A stretch of DNA of 64,000 bases from Oscillospiraceae bacterium (GCA_017482385.1 JAFUNI010000021.1:1-64000); one strand, 5' to 3'. Shown: positions 41,626-50,369, counted from the first letter of the stretch. Numbers and translations are program-made. Notes: generated by a model from the letters alone, not told the origin.

Positions 41626-41654
41626 TATAATAAAACAATCAAAAACGATTGTCA
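41626..41654 (-). promoter_or_regulatory. Promoter of the glpA-like operon
   Basis: Minus strand TTGACA (41649-41654) and TATTAT (41626-41631), spacer 17. Confidence 0.8.
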
Positions 41655-41689
41655 ACGAATGGCCAAAAAGGGGATAAACAATCAAAAAC
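41632..41689. promoter_or_regulatory. Duplicated 15-bp putative operator of the DeoR regulator
   Basis: AAACAATCAAAAACG occurs identically at 41632-41646 and 41675-41689, 43 bases apart. The first copy exactly covers the spacer between the -10 and -35 of the glpA-like promoter. Binding by the adjacent DeoR protein is inferred. Confidence 0.65.
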
Positions 41690-41721
41690 GCTCAAATTGT
41701 ATTGTTTTCATTGCGAATATC

Positions 41722-41772
41722 CGTAGGGGACGGGTTCCCCGTCCCGCGGGAGGCGAAACGCCTCCCCTACGA
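41722..41772. repeat. GTAGGGG REP-like repeat, variant copy
   Basis: CGTAGGGGACGGGTTCCCCG hairpin followed by GCGGGAGGCGAAACGCCTCC and CCTACGA. It is a shorter two-hairpin variant in the leader of the DeoR gene. Confidence 0.75.
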
Positions 41773-41794
41773 TTCCTATATGTGAGGTATGGTT

Positions 41795-42544
41795 ATGCTA
41801 AAAGAAGAACGCTATGATAAAATATTAGCCCTTTTAGAGGAGGAGCAGTATATCTCCGCCAACGCTCTGAGCCGGCAGCTTTTTGTGAGCCTGCCCACCA
41901 TCCGCCGGGATCTTGCGGAGCTGCAGCGGCGGGGTCAGATCGTCCGCAGCCACGGCGGTGCGAAAAAGGTCCAGGGCGAACACACTGTCGCCCCGCTAAA
42001 TTTCCGCAGAACGGTCAACGCCCTCAGCAAGCGGGCTTTGTGCCGGGCGGCAGCGGAGCTGGTGGCAGACAATGACATTATTTTCATCGATTCCTCCACA
42101 ACCACCTTGCAAATGGCGGACTTTTTGGGTGAGAAAAAGGGCATCACCGTCATCACCAACGGCATCACTTTGGCAACCCTGCTGGCAAAAAGGGGCATCA
42201 AGACCTACTGCACCGGCGGTGAGATCTTTGAAAATTCCCTGGCTCATTTCGGCAGCTTTGCGGAGGATTTCATCCGGCGGTTCAACATCGATACCCTGTT
42301 CTTTTCCTGCCACGGGGTAAACGCCCAGGGAATGCTCAACGACCCCTCCCTGCCGGAGACCCAGATCCGCAAGGTGGCCATCGAGCAGAGCAAAAAGACA
42401 GTCTTCCTCTGCGACGAGACCAAATTCTCCCTGTCCACCCCCTACAATTTGGTATCTTTGGACACCCTGGATTGCATTATCACCGATACGCAGAATGTTT
42501 ATGAATACCTTTCCTCCAACCATGGAAAAGTCATACTCGTATAA
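41795..42544 (+). CDS. DeoR-family transcriptional regulator, GlpR-like
   Basis: A 249-residue DeoR protein: N-terminal winged HTH (RYDKILALLEEEQYISANAL, SLPTIRRDLAELQRRGQI) and a sugar-phosphate-sensing C-terminal domain (IFIDSSTTTLQMADFL, VITNGITLATLLA, CDETKFS). ATG 41795 is preferred over ATG 41789, because GAGG at 41784-41787 leaves proper spacing only to the second. Divergence from the glycerol-3-phosphate genes and the duplicated operator suggest it controls them. Confidence 0.9.
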   Translation: MLKEERYDKILALLEEEQYISANALSRQLFVSLPTIRRDLAELQRRGQIVRSHGGAKKVQGEHTVAPLNFRRTVNALSKRALCRAAAELVADNDIIFIDSSTTTLQMADFLGEKKGITVITNGITLATLLAKRGIKTYCTGGEIFENSLAHFGSFAEDFIRRFNIDTLFFSCHGVNAQGMLNDPSLPETQIRKVAIEQSKKTVFLCDETKFSLSTPYNLVSLDTLDCIITDTQNVYEYLSSNHGKVILV

Positions 42545-42556
42545 CCCCCGTAACAT

Positions 42557-42637
42557 CGTAGGGGAGGCATAGTATGCCTCCCGCTATCGTTTCCCTTTGC
42601 GAATATTTTGCGGGAGGGATAGTATCCCTCCCCTACA
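42557..42637. repeat. GTAGGGG REP/BIME-like repeat, copy 5
   Basis: Same two-arm form as copies 1 and 3 (GCATAGTATGC arm first), between the DeoR gene and its terminator. Confidence 0.85.
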
Positions 42638-42641
42638 ATGG

Positions 42642-42672
42642 AAAACCCCACCCGGACGGGTGGGGTTTTTGT
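42642..42672. terminator. Bidirectional terminator between DeoR and decarboxylase genes
   Basis: A 10-bp stem AACCCCACCC/GGGTGGGGTT with loop GGAC and TTT on the plus strand; convergent genes flank it. Confidence 0.88.
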
Positions 42673-42680
42673 TTCGGTTT

Positions 42681-43859
42681 TTATGCGCCGAAAATGCTCA
42701 GCAGGAAGCCTGCGGCAATGGCGGAGCCGATAACACCGGCCACATTGGGGCCCATTGCGTGCATTAACAGGAAGTTGGAAGGATTGGCCTTCTGGCCTTC
42801 CTTGTTGGCAACACGGGCTGCCATAGGCACAGCGCTGACGCCTGCCGAGCCGATAAGGGGATTGATCTTGCCCTTTGTCAGCTTGCACATCAGCACACCC
42901 ACCAGCAGGCCGCCGCAGGTGGACAGGATGAATGCCACGACGCCCAGCACCACGATCTTCAGCGTCTCAGGGGTGAGGAAGTTGGAGCCAACCATAGTCG
43001 CGCCCACGGAAACGGACAGCAGAATGGTGACGATGTTCATCAGCGCGTTCTGCATGGTATCGGACAGACGGTCGGTAACACCGGTCTCCTTTGCCAGGTT
43101 GCCCAGCATCAAGCAGCCGATCAGCGGCGCGGTATCCGGCAGCAGCAGAGCCACGAACAGGGTAACCGCAACGGGGAACACGATCTTCTCGGCCTTGGAC
43201 ACCTTCCGGGTCTGCTCCATCTTGATCTTCCGCTGTTCCTTGGTGGTCAGCAGCTTCATAAAGGGAGGCTGGATCAACGGGATCAGCGCCATATAGGAGT
43301 AGGCTGCCACAGCGATAGCGCCCAGCAGCTCGGGAGCTAACTTAGAGGTGAGGAAGATGGCGGTGGGGCCGTCAGCACCACCGATGATGCCGATGGATGC
43401 GGCCTGCGCGCCGGTAAAGCCCAGAGCGATTGCGCCCACAAAGGCGGCAAACACGCCCATCTGGGCAGCAGCGCCCAACAAAAGGCTCTTGGGGTTAGAA
43501 AGCAGAGGGCCGAAGTCGGTCATTGCGCCCACGCCCATAAAGATCAGACAGGGGTAAATGCTGGTCTTGACACCGATGTAGAAGAAGTCCAGCAGACCGC
43601 CGCTCTTCATAATCTCGCCGTAGCCGATCTCTTTGTTCATAAAAGCGGTCCACAGCTCCTGGTGGTACATATTTGCCATGGGCAAATTGGTGAGGATACA
43701 GCCGAATGCGATACCGCACAGCAAAAGCGGCTCAAACTTCTTCACGATAGCTAAGTACAGCAGCACACAGCCGATGAGCAGCATCACGCCGTTCTGCCAG
43801 GTCATAGCGGCAAAACCGGATTTTTCCCACAGGTTCAGCAAAATTTCGCCTATATTCAT
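42681..43859 (-). CDS. Na+-pumping decarboxylase beta subunit, second copy
   Basis: A 392-residue integral membrane protein of the OadB/MmdB/GcdB family. It couples biotin-carboxyl decarboxylation to Na+ export. The conserved Asp is in GGADGPTAIFL (about residue 184), and GSAGVSAVPMAARVANKEG near the C-terminus fits the second functional helix. Compared with the other beta subunit here (365 residues) it has an about 25-residue insertion near residues 60-85 (YHQELWTAFMNKEIGYG). Its start overlaps the OadG-like stop (ATGA). Confidence 0.92.
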   Translation of the reverse strand: MNIGEILLNLWEKSGFAAMTWQNGVMLLIGCVLLYLAIVKKFEPLLLCGIAFGCILTNLPMANMYHQELWTAFMNKEIGYGEIMKSGGLLDFFYIGVKTSIYPCLIFMGVGAMTDFGPLLSNPKSLLLGAAAQMGVFAAFVGAIALGFTGAQAASIGIIGGADGPTAIFLTSKLAPELLGAIAVAAYSYMALIPLIQPPFMKLLTTKEQRKIKMEQTRKVSKAEKIVFPVAVTLFVALLLPDTAPLIGCLMLGNLAKETGVTDRLSDTMQNALMNIVTILLSVSVGATMVGSNFLTPETLKIVVLGVVAFILSTCGGLLVGVLMCKLTKGKINPLIGSAGVSAVPMAARVANKEGQKANPSNFLLMHAMGPNVAGVIGSAIAAGFLLSIFGA

Positions 43860-44191
43860 TCTGCCACCTCCTTAATAGAGAGAAAGCGCAGCTCGTTGAT
43901 GGGCTTTCCCATCTTGTCCGCCACGATGGCCATGACCATAGCAGCGGTCTTGGGCTCTACATTGTAGAGTTTCAGCTGGCCGGCAGAGCCCGGAGCCTTG
44001 GGGGCTTCCGCTGCAGGCGCAGGAGCTTCTTCCTGCTTGGCAGGCGCGGGGGCGGCTGTCTTCTTGGCGGTAGCCATGAAGAACTTGCCAAGAATGATCG
44101 TCAATAACATCAAAAGGATCAAACCGGCAAAAACCGTTGCATAGCCAAGCAGCGCCAAAATGCCGCCCTGGCCAAGAGTAATGTTTTCCAT
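43856..44191 (-). CDS. OadG-like subunit, second copy
   Basis: A 111-residue protein with one membrane helix (about residues 13-35), an Ala/Pro/Glu-rich linker and a C-terminal segment [20 protein letters not shown] that is nearly identical to the end of the 46010 protein. OadG-type subunits assemble and stabilise the pump. ATG 44191 has AAGGAGG upstream; the frame extends into the repeat element but has no support. Confidence 0.85.
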   Translation of the reverse strand: MENITLGQGGILALLGYATVFAGLILLMLLTIILGKFFMATAKKTAAPAPAKQEEAPAPAAEAPKAPGSAGQLKLYNVEPKTAAMVMAIVADKMGKPINELRFLSIKEVAE

Positions 44192-44269
44192 AAGAAAACC
44201 TCCTTCGAGGTAAAATGCGGGGGCGATGACCACAGGGTCACCGCCCCGGAATAAACTAAGGATACTTTT

Positions 44270-44346
44270 GTAGGGGAGGGATAGCATCCCTCCCGAAAAA
44301 GCGGATGTACAGTACTTGCGGGAGGCATAATATGCCTCCCCTACGA
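44270..44346. repeat. GTAGGGG REP/BIME-like repeat inside the decarboxylase cluster
   Basis: Arms GGGAGGGATAGCATCCCTCC and GGGAGGCATAATATGCCTCC with ends GTAGGGG/CCCCTAC. It separates the two pump gene sets (44192-44359). Confidence 0.85.
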
Positions 44347-44359
44347 AAGGGGAATAAAA

Positions 44360-44494
44360 TCACTTAGAGAACAGCCAGTTGATAAGCATGGTGGTGAGGA
44401 TGATCAGACCGATAACCACGAAGATCACCAGCATACCAACACCCATGCGGGGCAGCTGCTCAACAAAGCCCATAGGGTTAAACGTAATATTCAT
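44360..44494 (-). CDS. 44-residue OadG-like membrane peptide
   Basis: A short ORF: MNITFNPMGFVEQLPRMGVG, then one membrane helix (residues 20-41) and the end NWLFSK. A GGAGG site formed by the last codons of the upstream beta subunit precedes its ATG by 6 bases, and only 3 bases separate the two genes, so it is surely translated in this operon. It resembles the N-terminal helix of OadG without the Ala/Pro linker and C-terminal tail. It may be an extra small pump subunit. Confidence 0.78.
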   Translation of the reverse strand: MNITFNPMGFVEQLPRMGVGMLVIFVVIGLIILTTMLINWLFSK

Positions 44495-44497
44495 AGC

Positions 44498-45595
44498 TTA
44501 ACCTCCAAACATGCTCAAGATGATGCCGCCGGCAATAACGGAAGCGATCTGTCCGGAAACATTCACGCCGATGGAGTGCATCAGCAGGAAGTTCTGCGGA
44601 TCTTCTTCCAGGCCCATCTTATGGACGATACGGCCGGACATGGGGAATGCAGAAATACCGGCAGCACCGATCATAGGATTGATCTTCTTCTTGGAGAACA
44701 CATTGATCAGCTTGGCAAACAGCACGCCGCCGGCGGTGTCCACGATAAATGCCACCAGGCCCAGGCCCATGATCAGCAGGGTGTCCACCTGCAGGAACTT
44801 GTCCGCAACCATATTGAAAGCCACGGAGATACCCAGGAAGATGGTGATGAGGTTTGCCAGCACATTCTGCGCGGTCTGGGACAGGCTCTCCAGCACGCCG
44901 CACTCGCGAATCAGGTTGCCGAACATCAGGAAACCGATCAGTGCCGTTGCATCGGGAACGATGGCAGAGGCAACCACGGTGATGATGATGGGGAACATGA
45001 TACGGGTGGTCTTAGAAACAGACTTCTGCTCGTAGGGCATCTTGATCATACGCTCTTTCTTGGTGGTCAGCGCCTTGATAACAGGGGGCTGAATGACCGG
45101 CACCAGAGCCATATAGGAGTAAGCCGCTACGGTAATAGCGCCCTTATAGTTGGAGCCCAGGGTGTTAGCAACAGCAATGGAGGTGGGGCCGTCAGCAGCG
45201 CCGATGATGGCGATGGAGGCGGCATCCTTAGCATCGGGGAAGAAGACGCTCGCCATAGCCAGGGTAAAGAAGATACCGAACTGAGCAGCAGCGCCGAAGA
45301 GCATCAGCTTGGGGTTTGTGAGCAACGGGCCAAAGTCGATCATAGCGCCGATGCCGATGAACAGCAGCAGCGGGAACAGCTCGTTGGCAATACCTGCGTT
45401 ATACAGCTCCTGGATCGGGCCGACCAGGGCGGTAGAGCCGGGAATGTTCACCAAAATGGTGCCCAGACCCATGGGCAGCAGCAAAGAAGGCTCCATCTCC
45501 TTCTTGATGGCCAGGAAAATCAGCAGGCAGCCCAGCAGGATCATCACGATGTCCTGCCACTGGAATTTCAGCAGATTTTCATACAAAATTTCCAT
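44498..45595 (-). CDS. oadB: Na+-pumping oxaloacetate decarboxylase beta subunit
   Basis: A 365-residue OadB with about nine helices. Conserved features are GIGAMIDFGPLL, GAADGPTSIAVAN (pump Asp, about residue 157) and GAAGISAFPMSGRIVHKMG. It transports Na+ out upon decarboxylation of carboxybiotin. It lies directly behind the biotin carrier gene, so it is the primary beta subunit of the complex. Confidence 0.93.
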   Translation of the reverse strand: MEILYENLLKFQWQDIVMILLGCLLIFLAIKKEMEPSLLLPMGLGTILVNIPGSTALVGPIQELYNAGIANELFPLLLFIGIGAMIDFGPLLTNPKLMLFGAAAQFGIFFTLAMASVFFPDAKDAASIAIIGAADGPTSIAVANTLGSNYKGAITVAAYSYMALVPVIQPPVIKALTTKKERMIKMPYEQKSVSKTTRIMFPIIITVVASAIVPDATALIGFLMFGNLIRECGVLESLSQTAQNVLANLITIFLGISVAFNMVADKFLQVDTLLIMGLGLVAFIVDTAGGVLFAKLINVFSKKKINPMIGAAGISAFPMSGRIVHKMGLEEDPQNFLLMHSIGVNVSGQIASVIAGGIILSMFGG

Positions 45596-45606
45596 CTGTG
45601 TCCTCC

Positions 45607-46008
45607 TTAGCCGATAACGACCAGAGGATCACCGGAGGAAACGGAAGCACCCTTGGAGGTGACGACCTGGGTAACAGTACCGGCCTTGGGGGCCATGATC
45701 TCGTTTTCCATCTTCATAGCTTCCAGCACGCACAGCACGTCGCCTTCCTTAACAGCCTGGCCGGCGGTGACATTCACCTTCAGCACAGTGCCGGGCATGG
45801 GAGCGGTGACAGCTTCGCCAGCGCCGGTAACGGCGGGGGCAGCGGCGGGAGCGGGTGCGGCTGCAGGAGCAGCAGCGGGTGCAGCGGCTACCACGGGAGC
45901 GGCAGCGGGTGCGGGCGCAATGGCTTCATATTCATCCAGCAGCATTGCCTTGCCGGCTTCGACCTCCACCTCGTAGGTGCGGCCGTTGAGAGTTACTTTA
46001 TACTTCAT
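45607..46008 (-). CDS. Biotin carboxyl carrier subunit
   Basis: A 133-residue biotinyl protein: an N-terminal beta strand region ([18 protein letters not shown]), an Ala/Pro-rich flexible hinge (about 30-60) and the lipoyl/biotinyl domain with EAMKMENEI (biotinylated Lys). In classical OadA the carrier is fused to the carboxyltransferase; here it is separate, as in many Clostridia. It carries CO2 from the alpha to the beta subunit. Confidence 0.95.
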   Translation of the reverse strand: MKYKVTLNGRTYEVEVEAGKAMLLDEYEAIAPAPAAAPVVAAAPAAAPAAAPAPAAAPAVTGAGEAVTAPMPGTVLKVNVTAGQAVKEGDVLCVLEAMKMENEIMAPKAGTVTQVVTSKGASVSSGDPLVVIG

Positions 46009-46009
46009 T

Positions 46010-46339
46010 TTATTCTACCTCCTTGATGGATACAAAACGCAGTTCGTTAATAGGCTTTTGCAGCTTGTCAGCCACGATGGCCATAACCATAGCGGCGGTC
46101 TTGGGCTCTACATTGTGCAGCTTCAGGTGGCCTGCTGAACCGGGAGCCTTGGGTGCCTCCACTACGGGAGCGGGAGCTTCCTCCACAGGTGCGGGAGCAG
46201 CATCCTTCTTGGTGGCTCTGCGGATCACAGCGATCAGCACCACCAACACCAGCAGGCCAACCAAGCATAAGGTCAGGATGTTATCCAGCTGGGTGGGCTC
46301 GGGACGAGCTGCCTCAGCCACGGCAGATAAGATAGACAT
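46010..46339 (-). CDS. OadG-like subunit, first copy
   Basis: A 109-residue protein with a membrane helix (about residues 20-40, [18 protein letters not shown]), a charged Ala/Pro/Glu-rich linker and a C-terminal stretch ([16 protein letters not shown], then KPINELRF) nearly the same as in the 43856 protein. AAGGAGGTAG precedes its ATG. It is one base from the carrier gene. Confidence 0.88.
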   Translation of the reverse strand: MSILSAVAEAARPEPTQLDNILTLCLVGLLVLVVLIAVIRRATKKDAAPAPVEEAPAPVVEAPKAPGSAGHLKLHNVEPKTAAMVMAIVADKLQKPINELRFVSIKEVE

Positions 46340-46351
46340 CTTTCTACCTCC

Positions 46352-47734
46352 TTATGCCTCGACGATGGTGTAGGTCACTTCGTTCTCTTCCTTGGCCTTG
46401 CGCTCCTCGAAGAACTTCTCAGCCAGGTTGGGGAATGCAATGTAGCTCAGCACATCCTCATCGGACCTGGCAATGCCTTCCAGCTTCTTGCGGGTGTCCT
46501 CCACGATGGGAGCCAGGGTATCGGCATAACGGCCTTCCAGCTCCTTCTCGTCACCCAGGATCTTAGCCTTGATCTCAGCATTGATGGGTGCGGGCGTGGT
46601 GCCGTACTCGCCACGGCAGTAAGCCTTGATCTCCTTGGAAACGGTCTTGTAGCGCTCGCCGTCCAGCACGTTACGGACAGCCTGCACACCGACCATCTGA
46701 GAGGTAGGAGTAACCAGGGGAGGATAGCCCAGGTCAGCGCGGACCTTGGGAGTCTCAGCCAGAGCCTCGTCGAACTTGTCAAGGGCGTTCATCTGCTTCA
46801 GCTGGCTCAGCAGGTTAGAAAGCATACCGCCGGGAACCTGGTAGGTCAGACACTGGGTATCGGTAGCCATAGCCTTGGGCATCAGAGTGCCGTCAGCAAC
46901 GAACTCGTCGCGAATGCCCTTGAAGTAGTCGGCCATCTTGGTGGTGCACTCGTCGTTCAGCTCCACCTCGTAGCCCAGCTGGCGCAGTGCGTAAGCCAGG
47001 GTCTCGGTAGCGGGCTGGGAAGTACCGCCGGAGAAGGGGGAAATTGCAGTGTCGATGATGTCACAGCCGGCTTCCACAGCCTTCAGGTAGGTCATGAATG
47101 CCAAACCGGTGGTGGAGTGGGTGTGCAGGTCGATGGGCATATCCACAGCGTCCTTGATAGCGGAAACCAGGTCATATGCCTCCTGGGGACCCATAATACC
47201 GGCCATATCCTTAATGCAGATGGTGGAAGCGCCCATTTCCTTCAGTTCCTTGACCATCTCCACGTACTTGGCGTGGGTGTGGACAGGGGAAGTGGTGTAG
47301 GAGATGGTGCCGGAAGCGATAGCGCCGGCATTGACGGTAGCTTCCATAGCAACCTTCAGGTTCTTCACGTCGTTCAGCGCGTCGAAGATACGGATAACAT
47401 CCATACCGTTCTCAACAGCCTTCTGCACGAACAGCTTTACGAAATCATCGGGGTAGTGGGAGTAGCCCAGAACATTCTGGCCGCGGAGCAGCATCTGCAG
47501 CTTAGTGTTGGGCATAGCCTTGCGGATCTTGCGCAGACGCTCCCAGGGATCTTCATTCAGGTAGCGCAGGCAGACATCGAAGGTAGCGCCGCCCCAGCAC
47601 TCGGCGGCATAGTAGCCGGCCTTGTCGATAGTCTGGAGCATGGGCTCGAACTTTTCAAAGGGCAGACGGGTAGCGATCAGGGACTGGTTGGCATCACGCA
47701 ACACAGTTTCCACAAATTGAACTTTTTTTGCCAT
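46352..47734 (-). CDS. oadA: Oxaloacetate decarboxylase carboxyltransferase (alpha) subunit
   Basis: A 460-residue HMGL-like TIM-barrel carboxyltransferase (OadA/PycB type) that moves the carboxyl of oxaloacetate to biotin, releasing pyruvate. Motifs: ETVLRDANQSLIATR (metal Asp; the usual RDAHQS His is Asn here), CIKDMAGI (carbamylated Lys), LHTHSTTG (metal His pair) and AETPKVRADLGYPP in the conserved C-terminal domain. It has no biotin domain. ATG 47734 (MAKKVQFVE) is preceded by GGAGGA; the 28-codon upstream extension is discarded. First gene of the pump operon. Confidence 0.94.
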   Translation of the reverse strand: MAKKVQFVETVLRDANQSLIATRLPFEKFEPMLQTIDKAGYYAAECWGGATFDVCLRYLNEDPWERLRKIRKAMPNTKLQMLLRGQNVLGYSHYPDDFVKLFVQKAVENGMDVIRIFDALNDVKNLKVAMEATVNAGAIASGTISYTTSPVHTHAKYVEMVKELKEMGASTICIKDMAGIMGPQEAYDLVSAIKDAVDMPIDLHTHSTTGLAFMTYLKAVEAGCDIIDTAISPFSGGTSQPATETLAYALRQLGYEVELNDECTTKMADYFKGIRDEFVADGTLMPKAMATDTQCLTYQVPGGMLSNLLSQLKQMNALDKFDEALAETPKVRADLGYPPLVTPTSQMVGVQAVRNVLDGERYKTVSKEIKAYCRGEYGTTPAPINAEIKAKILGDEKELEGRYADTLAPIVEDTRKKLEGIARSDEDVLSYIAFPNLAEKFFEERKAKEENEVTYTIVEA

Positions 47735-47775
47735 GGTAGTGTGATTCCTCCATAATATAAATATTGTATGTATGT

Positions 47776-47862
47776 ACAGGGACAGAGCACTGCACCGCAA
47801 CGGGGCGTTCCGGCACACTGCCCTGTCCCTGTGCAGCAGCCGGGGGGAGTTCCCCCCGGCTG
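47776..47862 (-). other. Two stem-loops between pckA and oadA
   Basis: ACAGGGACAG (47776-47785) pairs with CTGTCCCTGT (47823-47832), and CAGCCGGGGGG pairs with CCCCCCGGCTG (47837-47862). Neither has a T-run on the minus strand, so attenuation, processing or mRNA stability are all possible. Confidence 0.5.
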
Positions 47863-47875
47863 TTAAACAGGAAAA

Positions 47876-49483
47876 TTACTCAGCCTTGGGGCCAGCAGCC
47901 ACCAGAGCCTTGCCGGCTTCGTTGCCGGTGTACTTGACGAAGTTCTTCTCAAAGCGGGCAGCCAGGTCCTTAGCCTTCTTCTCCCACTCAGCTGCGTCAG
48001 CATAAGTATCGCGGGGATCCAGAATGCCGCTGTCCACGCCGGGCAGAGCAGTGGGAACCTCGAAGTCGAAGTAGGGGATCTTCTTGGTCTCAGCCTTCAG
48101 GATGGAACCGTCCAGGATAGCGTCGATGATGCCGCGGGTATCCTTAATGGAGATACGCTTGCCGGTGCCGTTCCAGCCGGTGTTGACCAGGTAAGCCTTA
48201 GCGCCGGACTTCTCCATCTTCTTAACCAGCTCTTCGCCGTACTTGGTGGGGTGCAGCTCCAGGAAAGCAGCGCCGAAGCAAGCGGAGAAGGTGGGGGTGG
48301 GCTCGGTGATGCCGCGCTCGGTACCGGCCAGCTTGGAAGTAAAGCCGGACAGGAAGTAGTACTTGGTCTGCTCGGGAGTCAGGATAGACACGGGAGGCAG
48401 AACGCCGAAAGCATCAGCGGACAGGAAGATAACATTCTTAGCATCGGGGCCTGCGGAAACAGGACGGACGATGTTCTCGATGTGGTTAATGGGGTAGGAA
48501 ACACGGGTGTTCTCGGTGACGGAGCCGTCAGCGAAGTCGCACTTGCCGTTTGCATCTACGGTAACATTCTCCAGCAGAGCATTGCGCTTGATGGCGTTGT
48601 AGATGTCGGGCTCGGACTCGGGATCCAGGTTGATGACCTTAGCATAGCAGCCGCCCTCGAAGTTGAACACGCCGTTGTCGTCCCAGCCGTGCTCGTCGTC
48701 GCCGATGAGCAGACGCTTGGGGTCGGTGGACAGGGTGGTCTTACCGGTGCCGGACAGACCGAAGAACAGAGCGGTGTTCTTGCCTTCCTTATCGGTGTTG
48801 GCGGAGCAGTGCATGGAAGCCATGCCGGCCAGGGGCAGGTAGTAGTTCATCATGGAGAACATACCCTTCTTCATCTCGCCGCCGTACCAGGTGTTCAGGA
48901 TGACCTGCTCACGGGAGGTCAGGTTAAAGAGAACTGCAGTCTCAGAGTTCAGACCCAGCTCCTTGTAGTTCTCGACCTTAGCCTTGGAAGCGTTGTAGAT
49001 CACGAAGTTGGGCTCGAAGTTCTTCAGCTCCTCCTCGGAGGGAGTGATGAACATGTTCTTAACGAAGTGAGCCTGCCATGCCACCTCCACGATGAAGCGG
49101 ATAGCCATACGGGAGTCGGGGTTGGTGCCGCAGAACAGGTCCATAACATACAGCTTCTTGGGGCCGGACAGCTGCTTCAGAGCCAGCTCCTTACAAGCCT
49201 TCCAAGCAGCCTCAGAAGCGGGCTTGTTGTCGTTGGGGAACTCGGGAGTGTTCCACCACACGGTGTCCTTGGAAGTTTCGTCCATAACGATGAACTTATC
49301 CTTAGGGGAGCGGCCGGTGTAGATGCCGGTCATCACGTTGACAGCGCCCAGCTCGGTGAGCTGACCCACGTCATAGCCCTCCAGGGTGGGGTCCATCTCA
49401 GCCTCGAACAGCTGCTCGTAGGAAGGGTTGTAGACAATCTCGGTCGTACCGGTAATGCCATACTTTTCAAGGTTGATCTGCAT
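47876..49483 (-). CDS. pckA: Phosphoenolpyruvate carboxykinase (ATP)
   Basis: Interconverts oxaloacetate plus ATP with PEP, CO2 and ADP. The 535-residue protein has [11 protein letters not shown], the kinase P-loop [23 protein letters not shown], and the R/K-rich [10 protein letters not shown] active-site region. Strong codon bias suggests high expression. AGGAGGA precedes the ATG. In gut Clostridia it often runs toward oxaloacetate (ATP-forming), feeding the decarboxylase encoded next to it. Confidence 0.97.
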   Translation of the reverse strand: MQINLEKYGITGTTEIVYNPSYEQLFEAEMDPTLEGYDVGQLTELGAVNVMTGIYTGRSPKDKFIVMDETSKDTVWWNTPEFPNDNKPASEAAWKACKELALKQLSGPKKLYVMDLFCGTNPDSRMAIRFIVEVAWQAHFVKNMFITPSEEELKNFEPNFVIYNASKAKVENYKELGLNSETAVLFNLTSREQVILNTWYGGEMKKGMFSMMNYYLPLAGMASMHCSANTDKEGKNTALFFGLSGTGKTTLSTDPKRLLIGDDEHGWDDNGVFNFEGGCYAKVINLDPESEPDIYNAIKRNALLENVTVDANGKCDFADGSVTENTRVSYPINHIENIVRPVSAGPDAKNVIFLSADAFGVLPPVSILTPEQTKYYFLSGFTSKLAGTERGITEPTPTFSACFGAAFLELHPTKYGEELVKKMEKSGAKAYLVNTGWNGTGKRISIKDTRGIIDAILDGSILKAETKKIPYFDFEVPTALPGVDSGILDPRDTYADAAEWEKKAKDLAARFEKNFVKYTGNEAGKALVAAGPKAE

Positions 49484-49668
49484 AAAATATTCCTCCTAAA
49501 ATTGTTACGCGGTCTTGCCGCAAATTTATGAATATGGGGTGGCAGATTTATGATAAAATCCAATTTCCACCGCATACATCTTAACATATGAGAAAAAGAA
49601 AGTCCACAACTTTTTTTGCATTTTCGGTACTTTTTTACGCATTTTTTATCCAGTTTCAAAAACCGCCC

Positions 49669-49722
49669 CGTAGGGGAGGGATATTATCCCTCCCGCAGCA
49701 GGCTCTGTATGCCTCTCCTACA
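49669..49722. repeat. GTAGGGG REP-like repeat, degenerate copy
   Basis: GTAGGGGAGGGATATTATCC followed by CTCCCGCAGCAGG and GTATGCCTCTCCTAC. The second arm is damaged. The rest of 49484-49756 is AT-rich with no gene seen. Confidence 0.75.
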
Positions 49723-49756
49723 AAAAAGGAACAGCCGAAGCTGTTCCTTAATGGGT

Positions 49757-50296
49757 TTATTCCGTTTTCTGCAGAAGCTTCTTGGCAGGGGTCTTCATCA
49801 AGAGAATTCCCGCGATCAGCACCAGCACCGTGTCCGGCAGCATATATGCGCCGTTATACAGCGCAGAGTAGAACCAGGGGGTGGTCATGGTGATACCGAA
49901 GAAGGTCTCCGGCATATATTCCGCCCAAATGGTTGCACCCACCACATAGTGGATCAAAAATCTTGCAGCGCAGGCCACCAGGGTCGCCGGAATGAATTTG
50001 CCCCGGAAAAGGCCTGCCAGACCCAGTACCATATAGGCAAGCAAAAAGTCGCCGACGATGCTCTCCCAGCCAATGGCGATACCGCCCTCGAACATCATCT
50101 GCAGCAGGGCGTGGGCGGTAGCTGCCACCATACCCGGGCCGAAGCCCCAACGGACACAGTACAGAATGATGGGCAGCATTGCCAAATCGATCGAGCCGCC
50201 CCAGGGCAGCTTGTAGAAGGGCAGAAAGCTTAAGATTTCCGCCAGTGCGATGAGGATGGCGCCCTCGGTGAGGGCCCGCAGTTTTTTGTTTTGCAT
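49757..50296 (-). CDS. thiT: Thiamine ECF transporter S component
   Basis: A 179-residue membrane protein with about six helices. ThiT hallmarks are visible: PWGGSIDLAMLPIILY (thiamine-binding loop), CVRWGFGPGMVAATAHALLQ and GDFLLAYMVLGLAGLF. It binds extracellular thiamine and docks to the shared ECF AAT module (not in this window). ATG 50296 has TAGGAGG upstream; a 14-codon extension overlaps the riboswitch terminator. Regulated by the TPP riboswitch. Confidence 0.94.
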   Translation of the reverse strand: MQNKKLRALTEGAILIALAEILSFLPFYKLPWGGSIDLAMLPIILYCVRWGFGPGMVAATAHALLQMMFEGGIAIGWESIVGDFLLAYMVLGLAGLFRGKFIPATLVACAARFLIHYVVGATIWAEYMPETFFGITMTTPWFYSALYNGAYMLPDTVLVLIAGILLMKTPAKKLLQKTE

Positions 50297-50310
50297 ATAG
50301 ATGCCTCCTA

Positions 50311-50352
50311 AAAAAATTATCGCACCGCAACTTGTCAAAGGTGCGGTGCGAT
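50311..50352 (-). terminator. Riboswitch-controlled terminator ahead of thiT
   Basis: An 11-bp stem ATCGCACCGCA/TGCGGTGCGAT with a T-rich tail directly before the ribosome site; TPP-bound aptamer should favour it. Confidence 0.85.
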
Positions 50353-50369
50353 ACTAATAAGCATCCATA

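Noticed and set aside
42559..44346. REP-like repeats read as rho-independent terminators
   Set aside because: The hairpins are strong but lack T-runs and occur in pairs at non-terminal sites; dedicated terminators lie next to several of them.
48251..49531. Plus-strand ORF of 426 residues opposite pckA
   Set aside because: pckA is an unmistakable enzyme with strong codon bias; its antisense frame lacks stops because of that bias.
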